A DNA stretch of 64,000 nt from Clostridia bacterium (GCA_017620205.1 JAFZQX010000021.1:1-64000); one strand, 5' to 3'. Numbered from the stretch's first letter, positions 34,234 to 43,803 are shown. The notes: generated from the sequence alone by a model not told the origin. Program-made: numbers and translations.

Positions 34234-34324
34234 GCAAAAAAATGAACGGACTTGCCCAAAGAGCAATACAAGATAGCACAAAGGACATATTCAGTTTGTG
34301 AAAAAATAATGTCAGGAGATTATT

Positions 34325-34777
34325 ATGAAAAAAAGCATTTGTTTTTTAATTATTTTGGCTTTCATATTTAGTTACACAACGGTTGTATGTGCATACGACA
34401 CCGTAGACGTATATGTAAACGGCGAAGAGCTTAAAACAGATCAGCCGGCTATAATATATCAGGACAGAACATTGGTTCCGCTTCGCGCTATTTGCGAAGC
34501 GTTAAAGTGTAACGTAGACTGGAACGGAGAAACACAAACAATTACAATAAAAAATGAACTGACAATAGTCTCCGTGCAAATAGGCAACTACTATTTGTCA
34601 ATGAAAGACAGAAGAGAAGATCGCGGAGACGGAGATGTTCAAACAAAACCCATAGATGTTCCTCCTATGATAATGGGCGACAGAACATTGGTCCCCGCAA
34701 GAGCGATATCTGAAGCCCTTAATGCTGATGTTTCGTGGGATGCGGAAAACAGAAGAGTTAATATCAAATTGGATTAT
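34325..34777 (+). repeat. duplicated copper-amine-oxidase-N coding segment, copy in paralog 3
   Basis: Partner of 32713-33165. Similarity falls sharply after the domain end, where the WG repeats of the two genes differ. Confidence 0.8.
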
Positions 34778-35911
34778 GACATGATTGGGGACTTTAAAGA
34801 AGGTTTGTCAGGAGTTGAAAAAGACGGCAAATGGGGATTTCTAAACAAAGAAGGAGAGATCGTTATACCGCTTGTGTATGACGATGTGTGGAGTTTTAGG
34901 GACGGTTTAGCGAAAGTAGAAAAAAACGGCAAATATGGATTTATAAACAAAGAAGGAAAGGTTGTAGTTCCGCTTATATATGACGACGTGTATAGTTTCA
35001 GCGAAGGCTTGGCAATGGTAAAAAAAGACGGCAAATATGGATTTGTAAATAAAGAAGGAGATGCTATAGTTCCGCTTATATATGACGAAGCGTGGTATTA
35101 TAGCGATGGATTGGCAAGGGTTAAAAAAGATGACAAATATGGATTTGTAAATATAGAAGGCGAGCTTGTTATTCCGCTTATTTATGACTTTACATTTAGT
35201 TTCAACGAAGGTTTGTCAGAAGTTGAAAAAGACGGCAAATGGGGATTTATAAATAAAAAAGGGGAGGTTGTAGTTCCGCTTATATATGACGACGTGTATA
35301 GTTTCAGCGAAGGCTTGGCAAAGGTAAAAAAAGACGGTAAAAGTGGATATATTAACAAAGAAGGAGAGATAGTTATACCTCTTGTTTATGACTCTGCGGG
35401 GGATTTTAGTGAAGGCTTGGCGTATGTTAAAAAAGATGACAAATTGTGCTATATAAACAAAGAAGGAGAGATCGTTATACCGCTTGTGTATGACGATGTG
35501 TGGAGTTTTATGGACGGTTTAGCGAAAGTAGAAAAAAACGGCAAATATGGATTTGTAAATAAAGAAGGAAAGGTTGTAGTTCCGCTTATATATGACGACG
35601 TGTATAGTTTCAGCGAAGGCTTGGCAAAGGTAAAAAAAGACGGCAAATATGGATTTGTAAATAAAGAAGGAGATGCTATAGTTCCGTTTATATATGACGA
35701 AGCGGATAACTTTAAGGAAGGTTTTGCAGCAGTAAGAAAAGGCGGTTACGGAAACGGTGGATGGGGGGTTATAAATAAAGACGGAGAGCTTGTTGTTCCA
35801 CTCATGTATGACAGTATGATTGAGTTTAGCGGAGGTATAGCGCGGGTTCAACTAAATGGCAAACGTGGAAAAATAAACAAAGAAGGCGAAATAGTTGTTC
35901 CGTTTGAATAA
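34325..35911 (+). CDS. secreted protein: copper-amine-oxidase-N domain plus eleven WG repeats (paralog 3)
   Basis: 528 residues. A signal peptide (ending near VVCAYD) and a copper-amine-oxidase-N domain (about 25-150) are followed by eleven WG repeats of about 34 residues, each like SFSEGLAKVKKDGKYGFVNK then EG-x-x-VPLIYDDVY. The repeats are regular and most keep the Gly-Lys-Tyr/Trp-Gly core. A 251-bp block covering parts of repeats 1-3 recurs 612 bp later in repeats 7-9, so the array grew by a six-unit duplication. Ribosome site AGGAGA before the ATG. WG arrays are thought to bind ligands or proteins; the target is unknown. Confidence 0.88.
   Translation: MKKSICFLIILAFIFSYTTVVCAYDTVDVYVNGEELKTDQPAIIYQDRTLVPLRAICEALKCNVDWNGETQTITIKNELTIVSVQIGNYYLSMKDRREDRGDGDVQTKPIDVPPMIMGDRTLVPARAISEALNADVSWDAENRRVNIKLDYDMIGDFKEGLSGVEKDGKWGFLNKEGEIVIPLVYDDVWSFRDGLAKVEKNGKYGFINKEGKVVVPLIYDDVYSFSEGLAMVKKDGKYGFVNKEGDAIVPLIYDEAWYYSDGLARVKKDDKYGFVNIEGELVIPLIYDFTFSFNEGLSEVEKDGKWGFINKKGEVVVPLIYDDVYSFSEGLAKVKKDGKSGYINKEGEIVIPLVYDSAGDFSEGLAYVKKDDKLCYINKEGEIVIPLVYDDVWSFMDGLAKVEKNGKYGFVNKEGKVVVPLIYDDVYSFSEGLAKVKKDGKYGFVNKEGDAIVPFIYDEADNFKEGFAAVRKGGYGNGGWGVINKDGELVVPLMYDSMIEFSGGIARVQLNGKRGKINKEGEIVVPFE
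34842..35092 (+). repeat. 251-bp internal repeat, copy A (WG array)
   Basis: Matches 35454-35704 at an offset of exactly 612 bp (six 102-bp WG units) with only a few base differences by eye. Confidence 0.85.
35454..35704 (+). repeat. 251-bp internal repeat, copy B (WG array)
   Basis: Second copy of 34842-35092. Differences include GGG to TGG at the RDG/MDG codon and CTT to TTT near the end. Confidence 0.85.
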
Positions 35912-35921
35912 CACCGCGGTA

Positions 35922-35950
35922 TTGACAAATAAGCTTTAAGGATATATACT
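35922..35950 (+). promoter_or_regulatory. promoter of the lipoprotein-GNAT-SLH/GH5 operon
   Basis: TTGACA (35922-35927), 17 bp, TATACT (35945-35950), 37 bp before the ATG at 35987, which has CAGGAG as ribosome site. Confidence 0.75.
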
Positions 35951-35986
35951 GTTTAGTAATAAAAATTTACATAACAGGAGTTTATT

Positions 35987-36472
35987 ATGAAAAAGACAAT
36001 CAGTTTAATACTTGCGGCACTTTGCTTGGTTTATATAGCGTCATGCGGATATAAAGAAAGCATTGTTGATTTTAATTTTGAAATGACCAAAGAGGATGTT
36101 TCAAAGCTTTGCGAGGGCAGCGAAAAATCGGATAAGTATCATTATGAAGGCGTATCGGCTTATATCCGTAAGGATATTCCGTATTTAACCGGCGAAGAAG
36201 TAACCGTTTTTTATTATTTTGATAAAGACTCGGGCAAGCTTGACAGAACAGTTTATTATTTAAGTGAGTGTTCCGAAAAGAATATTGAAAAAATGAAAAA
36301 GAGTCTTGATAAAAAATACAACCGTGTAAGAAATGATACTACTGAACTGGATGGGGTTTCGAAGACAACAATTAAATGGGAAAGCGACGATATGGATATA
36401 ATATATAATTCCGGCAATAAAGACGGAAAAGTAAGTTCAAGCATAAGCTTTGAAAAAAGAGAGGCAAATTAA
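35987..36472 (+). CDS. small lipoprotein of unknown function
   Basis: 161 residues with a lipoprotein signal (MKKTISLILAALCLVYIASC, Cys at about 20). The mature part is charged and contains YFDKDSGKLDRTVYYLS and an amphipathic helix EKNIEKMKKSLDKKYNRV. I recognise no family. The next gene begins two bases after its stop, so it shares an operon with the acetyltransferase and the surface GH5 enzyme. Confidence 0.7.
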   Translation: MKKTISLILAALCLVYIASCGYKESIVDFNFEMTKEDVSKLCEGSEKSDKYHYEGVSAYIRKDIPYLTGEEVTVFYYFDKDSGKLDRTVYYLSECSEKNIEKMKKSLDKKYNRVRNDTTELDGVSKTTIKWESDDMDIIYNSGNKDGKVSSSISFEKREAN

Positions 36473-36473
36473 A

Positions 36474-36878
36474 ATGCAAATTGACTATAAAGACACGCAT
36501 GATTTTTCCGAAGGAGAGCTTCAGCGCCTTTTCCTCTCTGTTGAGTGGTCTTCGGGTCATTTTCCCGAAAAGCTCAAAGTCGCAATGCAAAACTTTAAGA
36601 CTGTCTTTTCCGCCTGGGACGGCGATAAGCTTGTCGGCATGATTTGCGTTATGGACGACGGTATAATGAACGCATATGTGCATTATCTTTTGGTGGACCC
36701 CGAATATCACGGTCAAAAAATAGGCAGAACGCTTGTTGACATGGTAAAGGAAAAGTATAAGAACTATCTGCGTATAGCGGTTATAGGATACGATAGCGAG
36801 ATAAATTTTTATGAAAACTGCGGCTTTAAAAAGAGCAGTGACGCGTCGCCGCTTTTTATAACGTCGCTTTGGACTTAA
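36474..36878 (+). CDS. GNAT family N-acetyltransferase
   Basis: 134 residues from ATG 36474 (AGAGAGG upstream; an earlier in-frame TTG at 36450 lies inside the preceding gene). The GNAT core is clear: VHYLLVDPEYHGQKIGRTLV carries the acetyl-CoA pyrophosphate loop (Q-x-x-G-x-G type, here QKIGRT), and the closing NFYENCGFKK is the usual beta6-beta7 motif. It transfers an acetyl group from acetyl-CoA to an amine; the substrate is unknown. Middle gene of a three-gene operon. Confidence 0.85.
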   Translation: MQIDYKDTHDFSEGELQRLFLSVEWSSGHFPEKLKVAMQNFKTVFSAWDGDKLVGMICVMDDGIMNAYVHYLLVDPEYHGQKIGRTLVDMVKEKYKNYLRIAVIGYDSEINFYENCGFKKSSDASPLFITSLWT

Positions 36879-36888
36879 TGAGGATACA

Positions 36889-38409
36889 ATGTTTAAGAAA
36901 ACGCTTTGTTTGACAACTTTTATTATTTGTTTTATATTTTTTAATGTTTTCGCCTTTTCCGATGTGGGGGAAGGCGATTGGTTTTATGAAAACGTAACGG
37001 ACATGACGGAAAACGGATACCTTAAAGGGTATGAGGACGGCACATTCCGTCCTTCGGGGATAATAACGAAAGCTGAGCTTGTTTCAATAGTATCAAGAAT
37101 TTCGGGATTGCCGCCCGAAACATCTTCTTCAAATCACTGGGCTGCGCCGCTTATGCAAAGCGCTTTGTCAAAAGGCCTTTACGATTGGGATGAAATCCCG
37201 CCCACGGGCGAAAACTATGATATGCCCATAAACAGACAGCTTGCTTTTAAAATTGTTATGAAAGCATTTTTGCCGGAGGCAAAGGGCGACTATAACGATA
37301 TAGCGAAAGCGCCTGATTTCGGCGAGCTTGACGGCAGATACTATGAAAGCACGTCGGCGGCGGTGTCTATGGGAGTTGTTTTGGGTGATGAAAGCGGAAA
37401 ACTTAAGCCCAAAGACAATATAACGCGCGCGGAGGCTTGCGCTGTTATAATGCGCGCCGCAAACAAAAAAGGCGGTTTAAGCCCTTATACAGCGCCCGAA
37501 GAGGAAATTCCCGCGCCGCAGACGGCACGCGGCGGTGGCGTCGGTGAAAACGGACGCCTTCAGGTAATAGGCACTCAGCTTTGTTCTGAAAACGGTGAAC
37601 CGGTAGTTCTGCACGGCATGTCAAGCCACGGCCTGCAATGGTTTCCCGCTTTTGTTTCGGAAAACGCCATAAAAGCGACGGGTGACCGGGGCGCGAATCT
37701 TATAAGGCTTGCCATGTATACTGCGGAAGGCGGATATCTTTCAGATAAGTCTGTGAAAAACACTCTTGTAAATGCGGTTGACGCCGCGATAAGACAGGAT
37801 ATGTATGTAATAATTGATTGGCATATTCTCTATGATAACGATCCTCTTCAAAATGCGGATGAGGCAGAGGCGTTTTTCCGCGATATCTCAAAAAGATACG
37901 CTGATTCTCCCGCGGTTTTATACGAAATATGCAATGAGCCCAACGGAAACATTACGTGGAGTGGTAATGTCAAGCCGTATGCGGAGCGTATAATAAAAGC
38001 AATAAGAGAAAACTCAAACGGAGTTATATTGGTCGGCTCGCCTACATGGAGCCAGGACTTGCATGAAGCAGCAAAAGATCCGATAAACGCAGGAAACATA
38101 ATGTATACATGCCATTTTTACGCGGGAACACATACAGATTGGTTGAGACAACGAATTGCAGACTGCGGGCTGCCCGTTTTTGTGACGGAATGGGGGACGA
38201 GTGCCGCAGACGGCAACGGCGGTGTTTATCTCAGCGAGGCACAAAAATGGATTGACTTTATGCGTGAGCGCAATATAAGCTGGGCAAATTGGTCGCTTTG
38301 TGATAAAAACGAAAGCAGCGCGGCAATAAAAAGCGGCGCCGATATTTCGGACGGTATAAGCGACAGTGAACTCACCGACAGCGGAAAATTCGTATTCGGC
38401 AGTTTTTAG
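36889..38409 (+). CDS. SLH-anchored family 5 glycoside hydrolase (endoglucanase-like)
   Basis: 506 residues. A short signal peptide (to about residue 23) is followed by three S-layer homology units (about 24-190; note NGYLKGYEDGTFRPSGIITKAE and GDESGKLKPKDNITRAEA) that bind cell-wall polymers. A linker leads to a GH5 barrel from about 215. The acid/base Glu is in YEICNEPNG and the nucleophile Glu in FVTEWGTS; YVIIDWHIL and the His in MYTCHFYAG are also typical. It should hydrolyse beta-glucan or cellulose outside the cell while tethered to the wall. Starts 10 bp after the acetyltransferase gene and ends before a strong terminator. Confidence 0.9.
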   Translation: MFKKTLCLTTFIICFIFFNVFAFSDVGEGDWFYENVTDMTENGYLKGYEDGTFRPSGIITKAELVSIVSRISGLPPETSSSNHWAAPLMQSALSKGLYDWDEIPPTGENYDMPINRQLAFKIVMKAFLPEAKGDYNDIAKAPDFGELDGRYYESTSAAVSMGVVLGDESGKLKPKDNITRAEACAVIMRAANKKGGLSPYTAPEEEIPAPQTARGGGVGENGRLQVIGTQLCSENGEPVVLHGMSSHGLQWFPAFVSENAIKATGDRGANLIRLAMYTAEGGYLSDKSVKNTLVNAVDAAIRQDMYVIIDWHILYDNDPLQNADEAEAFFRDISKRYADSPAVLYEICNEPNGNITWSGNVKPYAERIIKAIRENSNGVILVGSPTWSQDLHEAAKDPINAGNIMYTCHFYAGTHTDWLRQRIADCGLPVFVTEWGTSAADGNGGVYLSEAQKWIDFMRERNISWANWSLCDKNESSAAIKSGADISDGISDSELTDSGKFVFGSF

Positions 38410-38417
38410 ACAAACTA

Positions 38418-38451
38418 AAAGGGCTGTAAGCATTCTTGCTTACAGCCCTTT
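38418..38451. terminator. bidirectional terminator between the GH5 gene and a lipoprotein gene
   Basis: Perfect 15-bp stem (38418-38432 with 38437-38451), 4-nt loop, A-run before and T-run after, between convergent genes. Confidence 0.88.
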
Positions 38452-38471
38452 ATAATTTATTGTTGACTTAA

Positions 38472-39206
38472 TTATGCCGCTATATCGTCAAAACTGTCAA
38501 ATGTTTCACCGGGGTCGGTAATTATCCATTTGTCGCCCGATTTTTCTAATTTAAGTTCTATTTCATCTGTAGTGGTATCGGCATTGTCAAGCGTTTCCTG
38601 GAATTTATCAGACATAAGCTCAACTATCTTGGGCATAAATGCTTTAAGCATTTCGTCTTGAGAAGATGATTCTGAAATTGCTCCGCTTTCCAAAAGCTCC
38701 TGGAAGTAGCCTTCAAAATCGAAATCAACGTCATCAAAGTCTATGTTGTCAAAGTTTACGGCATCGGTATCTATAACCGTGAAATTGATTTTAACAGTTG
38801 CTTCATCGCCGTCAACATCAGTTTCTAATATTTCATACTCCAATGAATCTTTAATAGCATCGCGTACTATTTCTATGATTGGCTGAAATTCTTCTTCAAG
38901 ACCTTCAAACATTTCATTGCTTGCCAATGCTTCTTCAAATACTTTGTCTACAAAGTCGTCTTCGTCTTCGAAAGGAAGTTTGGCGTCTTCGTCTAAGTCA
39001 AGATATGTAGAAGCTTCTTTTAAATTAAGGTCGCAGAGAACGTCCATGTAATCCGTAACTACACCTTCAACTATATCTTTGTCACTTTTCTGGCCTGCTC
39101 CGTCTTTTTTTCCTTCCGAGCTGCTGCCGGTATTGCCGCATGCGGCAAGTGCAAATAACAGCATGGCTGAAATAAGAATGCATAAAAGTTTTTTGATTTT
39201 GCTCAT
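38472..39206 (-). CDS. acidic lipoprotein, DUF5105-like
   Basis: 244 residues. The lipobox LAAC follows MSKIKKLLCILISAMLLFA. The mature protein begins with a Ser/Gly/Lys linker. Its folded part has a helix-rich start (VVTDYMDVLCDLNLKEASTY) and a very acidic middle (FDNIDFDDVDFDFEGYF). It ends with a beta strand ELKLEKSGDKWIITDP, the pattern of NTF2-like lipoproteins such as DUF5105/DUF4878. Ribosome site AGGAGA. Monocistronic on the minus strand, facing guaB. Function unknown. Confidence 0.7.
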   Translation of the reverse strand: MSKIKKLLCILISAMLLFALAACGNTGSSSEGKKDGAGQKSDKDIVEGVVTDYMDVLCDLNLKEASTYLDLDEDAKLPFEDEDDFVDKVFEEALASNEMFEGLEEEFQPIIEIVRDAIKDSLEYEILETDVDGDEATVKINFTVIDTDAVNFDNIDFDDVDFDFEGYFQELLESGAISESSSQDEMLKAFMPKIVELMSDKFQETLDNADTTTDEIELKLEKSGDKWIITDPGETFDSFDDIAA

Positions 39207-39344
39207 TTAACTAATCTCCTTTTTTTCGGCTGAACAAAATAGAAGTACACAGCCGTTATTTGTCATAATTTTAGCATAAAATATGATAAAAGTCAATAAA
39301 AACGCATTGTTTAACAAGCGAAAATCATACATTTATTTTCTTAA

Positions 39345-40881
<1,537 letters not shown>

Positions 40882-40883
<2 letters not shown>

Positions 40884-40911
40884 AAAAAGCCGCCGTAAGG
40901 CGGTTTTTTAC
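40882..40911 (+). terminator. guaB intrinsic terminator
   Basis: GCCGCC-GTAA-GGCGGT hairpin extended by an A-run and T-run, directly at the stop codon of guaB. Confidence 0.85.
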
Positions 40912-41174
40912 TTGAAAAAATCCTGAAAACTCCTTAATATCAGCCAAAAATAAGCCTTAATTATTAATAAAGCATTAAGATTTGAGTATTTGTGTTGACA
41001 AAATATATAAAAAACGGCAGTTTTGCAGGGCTGAAATTGTGATATCGATTAAAAAGAATGGGTATAAATTGCACAAAAAAACCGTTTTCTGCTATGCAAA
41101 ATGCCCAAAAACGCGATAAAACAAGGGCTTTTCGCAGTTTGTTAAAAACCTTTAAAAAGAAAAATAACTTTTTC
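40912..41174. other. non-coding gap of about 260 bp
   Basis: AT-rich stretch between the guaB terminator and the next promoter. A TTGACA at about 40995 followed by AT-rich sequence could be a second weak promoter. A 68-codon open frame starting at 41058 runs through the downstream promoter and into the next ribosome site, so I do not accept it as a gene. Confidence 0.5.
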
Positions 41175-41203
41175 TTGACAACAAATGGGTTTGGTGCTAA
41201 TAT
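41175..41203 (+). promoter_or_regulatory. promoter of the first acidic lipoprotein gene
   Basis: TTGACA (41175-41180), 17 bp, TAATAT (41198-41203); an overlapping TATAAT at 41201-41206 has 20-bp spacing. The leader carries a short hairpin (TTGGCGAGC with GCTCGGCAA, one mismatch) before the AAAGGAG ribosome site. Confidence 0.7.
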
Positions 41204-41260
41204 AATAGAGAAATTTGGCGAGCCTGTTGCTCGGCAATTAAAAAAAAGGAGATTAATACA

Positions 41261-41725
41261 ATGAAAGAATTAAAGAAACTTTTATGTGGTCTCGTTGCAG
41301 CTATGATGATCTTTACTCTTGCTGCATGCGGAGAAAAGGCAGAGGAAACAAAAGAAGAAGCTAAGACAGAAGAAACAGCTCCTACCGCAACTGAAGCTCC
41401 CGCTGAAGAAGAGGATGACGCTGATGTTGCCGGCAGCTATGTTGCTGTAGACGCTACAATGGGCGAAGAAGAAATGAGCGAAGAAGAAGCTGCTATGCTT
41501 AAAGAAATGCTTTCAAGCTTTACTCTTGAACTCAAAGATGACAACACAGCTTTGATGAACTTAGGCGAAGACGAACCCGAAGAGCTTGAATACACTGTTG
41601 AAGGCGACACAATCACATTGACAGCTGAAGGCGAGTCCTTGTCCGGTACAATCGAAGACGGTAAAATCGTTCTTGATTTCTCACCCGTTGAAGAAGGCAT
41701 GACAGTAACATTCGAAAAAGAATAA
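41261..41725 (+). CDS. acidic lipoprotein with small beta-barrel-like domain
   Basis: 154 residues. Lipobox LAAC after MKELKKLLCGLVAAMMIFT. A Glu/Thr/Ala linker (about 24-52) precedes a domain that begins GSYVAVDATMG and alternates short strands: LELKDDNTALMNL, YTVEGDTITLTAEG, GTIEDGKIVLDF, VTFEKE. The lipoproteins at 42795 and 43395 show the same strand order, so this is a local paralog family. The fold is like small lipocalin-type domains of unknown role found in Clostridia. Followed by a terminator. Confidence 0.75.
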   Translation: MKELKKLLCGLVAAMMIFTLAACGEKAEETKEEAKTEETAPTATEAPAEEEDDADVAGSYVAVDATMGEEEMSEEEAAMLKEMLSSFTLELKDDNTALMNLGEDEPEELEYTVEGDTITLTAEGESLSGTIEDGKIVLDFSPVEEGMTVTFEKE

Positions 41726-41798
41726 TATAGATTTCGTTATTAATTAGTCGTTTTTCGGAGCGAAAAATGTTTGATTTTTGATGATTTTTAAAGAACCG

Positions 41799-41837
41799 AA
41801 CCCCGAAAAACTTATTAAAAAAGGAATTTTCGGGGTT
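41799..41837 (+). terminator. intrinsic terminator after the first acidic lipoprotein gene
   Basis: Perfect 11-bp stem (41799-41809 with 41827-41837), 17-nt loop; the 3' arm is followed by TGGAAATTTTTT. The TTGACA of the next gene lies 10 bp further (41848-41853). Confidence 0.7.
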
Positions 41838-41847
41838 TGGAAATTTT

Positions 41848-41878
41848 TTGACATTATTTTAAACTTTTATAATATAAT
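41848..41878 (+). promoter_or_regulatory. promoter of the Ala/Glu-repeat lipoprotein gene
   Basis: TTGACA (41848-41853) with a double minus-10, TATAAT at 41868 (spacer 14) and at 41873 (spacer 19); neither is ideal, so the exact minus-10 is unsure. Confidence 0.55.
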
Positions 41879-41945
41879 GTAGTGCGAAAGTTTTCGGGTT
41901 TAACCCGTTAACTATATATAAAAAAAATAAGGAGTATGATTAAGA

Positions 41946-42245
41946 ATGAAAGAATTAAAGAAACTTTTATGCGGACTTATGGCAGCTTTGATGATTTTTG
42001 CTCTTGCTGCTTGCGGTGAAACAGCACAGGATGCTGCAGACAGCGCTAAAGACGCTGCTACAGAAGCAGTTGACGAAGCTGCAGACAAAGCTGAAGATGT
42101 TAAAGAAGATGCAGAAGATGCTGTTGAAGATGCAGCTGACGCTGTAGAAGAAAAAGCTGAAGACGTTAAAGAAGCTGCAGAAGATGCAGTAGAAGACGCT
42201 GAAGAAGCTGTAGAAGAAGCAGTTGAAGAAGCTAAAGCTGAATAA
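41946..42245 (+). CDS. small lipoprotein with Ala/Glu/Asp helical repeats
   Basis: 99 residues. The first 25 are almost the same as in the lipoprotein at 41261 (MKELKKLLCGL...LAACGE), also at DNA level. The mature part is wholly repetitive: AEDAVEDAADAVEEKAEDV and similar, with no Gly, Pro or aromatic residue, so one long charged helix or an extended acidic chain is expected. It resembles LEA- or apolipoprotein-like sequences. It would hang from the membrane as a negatively charged rod. Function unknown. Confidence 0.75.
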   Translation: MKELKKLLCGLMAALMIFALAACGETAQDAADSAKDAATEAVDEAADKAEDVKEDAEDAVEDAADAVEEKAEDVKEAAEDAVEDAEEAVEEAVEEAKAE

Positions 42246-42312
42246 TTATTTAGTAAGTTTTTAACTGTGTACGCTTGATTTCCTTATTACATAAGTTAAG
42301 TGTCAAAAAAAC

Positions 42313-42340
42313 AAACCGCCCTGAAATATCAGGGCGGTTT
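42313..42340. terminator. bidirectional terminator between the repeat lipoprotein gene and spoIIID
   Basis: Perfect 12-bp stem (42313-42324 with 42329-42340), 4-nt loop, A-run and T-run on its two sides, between convergent genes. Confidence 0.88.
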
Positions 42341-42361
42341 TAAATTTGCGCCTTTCAGCTT

Positions 42362-42625
42362 TCACATATCCGCTTGTTTTAATTTCAAATATTTTTCCCT
42401 TGTAGCCATTCCGCCTCTTATATGTCTTTTTGATTTGTTTTCATCCAAAACTATACGCACGGCTTCAAACAGCCGCCTGTTTATTTTCGGAAGCCTGTCG
42501 GCTATGTCTTTATGTACCGTGCTTTTACTGATCCCGAATACTTTTGCGGTATCTCTTACAGTGCATTTATTTGCTATTATATAGCTTGCAAACTCTGTTG
42601 CGCGTTTTTCTATATATTCCTTCAA
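42362..42625 (-). CDS. spoIIID: stage III sporulation transcriptional regulator SpoIIID
   Basis: 87 residues. The helix-turn-helix TVRDTAKVFGISKSTVHKDI is near identical in pattern to SpoIIID of Bacillus and Clostridium (TVRxxAKxFGxSKSTVHKD). The conserved continuation RLPKINRRLFEAVRIVLDEN and the C-terminal basic helix RHIRGGMATREKY are also there. Known SpoIIID controls mother-cell genes between sigma E and sigma K. This is the only sporulation gene in the window and shows that the lineage is, or was, spore forming. It stands alone, unlike in species where it neighbours mreB. Confidence 0.93.
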   Translation of the reverse strand: MKEYIEKRATEFASYIIANKCTVRDTAKVFGISKSTVHKDIADRLPKINRRLFEAVRIVLDENKSKRHIRGGMATREKYLKLKQADM

Positions 42626-42732
42626 AATAGGCTCCTTTCCGCCGCGGTTTTCGGCAGACTCATCTTTATTTAATTATATGGAAAATAAACTGTCTTATAA
42701 CTCTATATTTTGAACATTGATATTTAATTTGC

Positions 42733-42761
42733 TTGCAAGGTGATGCAAAGAATGATATAAT
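42733..42761 (+). promoter_or_regulatory. promoter of the lipoprotein gene at 42795
   Basis: TTGCAA (42733-42738), 17 bp, TATAAT (42756-42761), 33 bp before the start codon. Confidence 0.75.
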
Positions 42762-42794
42762 TTTAAAAGCATGAAAACGATAGGAGATATTATT

Positions 42795-43175
42795 ATGAAA
42801 AAGATAGCAGTGATTTTAGCGGCGGTTATTTGCTTGGTTTCACTCTGCGCTTGTTCCGGTACGTCAAAGAGTGGGCAAGGCATACCTGAAGGAACGTATA
42901 AACCCGTTGGTTTTACGGAAGACGGCGGAGCCGGAGAAGTGGGTGACGAAGCTGTTCCCATGTTTAACGATATTTCACTTGTTATTTTAGGCGTTGATAC
43001 TGCCGAGATGGTATACGGCGAACAAAATAGCAGGGTTACATACCGTCTTGAAGGCGAAAGTTTTACGCTAAACGGTGCAAATGTGAATATGACGGGCGTA
43101 TTTAAAGACAACAAAATCGTTTTATTCTCGGGAGAAGACCGTAAAAGCGGTATGATTTTTAAAAAAATTGACTGA
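42795..43175 (+). CDS. small lipoprotein, beta-rich paralog
   Basis: 126 residues from ATG 42795, which has TAGGAGA 8 nt upstream; an ATG at 42771 is too close to the promoter. Lipobox SLCAC. The mature part starts GTYKPVGFTEDGG and ends GVFKDNKIVLFSGEDRKSGMIFKK, with YRLEGESFTLNGANV in between. This is the same strand order as the lipoproteins at 41261 and 43395. Function unknown. Confidence 0.7.
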   Translation: MKKIAVILAAVICLVSLCACSGTSKSGQGIPEGTYKPVGFTEDGGAGEVGDEAVPMFNDISLVILGVDTAEMVYGEQNSRVTYRLEGESFTLNGANVNMTGVFKDNKIVLFSGEDRKSGMIFKKID

Positions 43176-43188
43176 TATATTAAATATT

Positions 43189-43221
43189 AAAAGCGCAGAA
43201 AGCCCTGTTTTATGCGCTTTT
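43189..43221 (+). terminator. intrinsic terminator after the lipoprotein gene at 42795
   Basis: 9-bp stem (43189-43197 with 43213-43221), 15-nt loop, followed by a T-rich stretch. Confidence 0.7.
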
Positions 43222-43294
43222 GCTGTTTTTGTTTAATAATGACTGCGTCAAATTTTATATTTGTATTAAAAAGTATTAAATATGCGAAAAACCC

Positions 43295-43323
43295 TTGCAT
43301 TTGATAAAAATTGATGGTATAAT
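43295..43323 (+). promoter_or_regulatory. promoter of the lipoprotein gene at 43395
   Basis: TTGCAT (43295-43300), 17 bp, TATAAT (43318-43323), 71 bp before the ATG. Confidence 0.75.
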
Positions 43324-43394
43324 ACATTTGCTTTTATGGAAATAAAAGTAAATTTTATTTATGTCGCTTAAGTGCGGCAGATAGGAGTTATTAT

Positions 43395-43742
43395 ATGAAA
43401 AAGACATTAGCAGTATTGTTAGCAATTGTTTGCGTGATTTCTCTTTGCGCATGCGGAGCAAGTTCAAACAGCAAATATTACGGTGTTTATAAAGCTAAAA
43501 CACTCGGCGGTCTCGAGGATATGCTCGGAGAAGATGCTCTCGATGGTTTTACTCTTGAAATCAAAGACGATAAGAAAATCGAAATGACATTTGACGGTGA
43601 AACAAATACAGGCGAATATTCAATCGACGGTGATAAGTTTGTTTTGAAAGATTCAACAGACGAAATCGAAGGAACATATAAAGACGGTGTTATCACTATT
43701 GAAATTGAAGGAATCGAATGCACGTTTGAAAAAGCTGAGTAA
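43395..43742 (+). CDS. small lipoprotein, beta-rich paralog
   Basis: 115 residues with lipobox SLCAC after MKKTLAVLLAIVCVI. The mature domain reads YGVYKAKTLGGLEDMLGEDALDG, then strands LEIKDDKKIEMTF, GEYSIDGDKFVLKDS, GTYKDGVITIEI and CTFEKAE. It shares length, strand order and the closing TFEK motif with the lipoprotein at 41261, from which it lacks the acidic linker. Third copy of a locally amplified family. Function unknown. Confidence 0.75.
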   Translation: MKKTLAVLLAIVCVISLCACGASSNSKYYGVYKAKTLGGLEDMLGEDALDGFTLEIKDDKKIEMTFDGETNTGEYSIDGDKFVLKDSTDEIEGTYKDGVITIEIEGIECTFEKAE

Positions 43743-43803
43743 TAGCATAATAGTGTAAACTTCTAAGACAGAACACATATTTCGCAAAGATTCTTTATGA
43801 TTT

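Noticed and set aside
34842-35911. Regular short repeats that could be taken for a CRISPR array
   Set aside because: They are 102-bp coding units of one long open frame, encode WG repeats, and have no unique spacers.
41058-41264. 68-codon plus-strand frame before the first acidic lipoprotein gene
   Set aside because: Runs through a consensus promoter and the next ribosome site; no ribosome site of its own.
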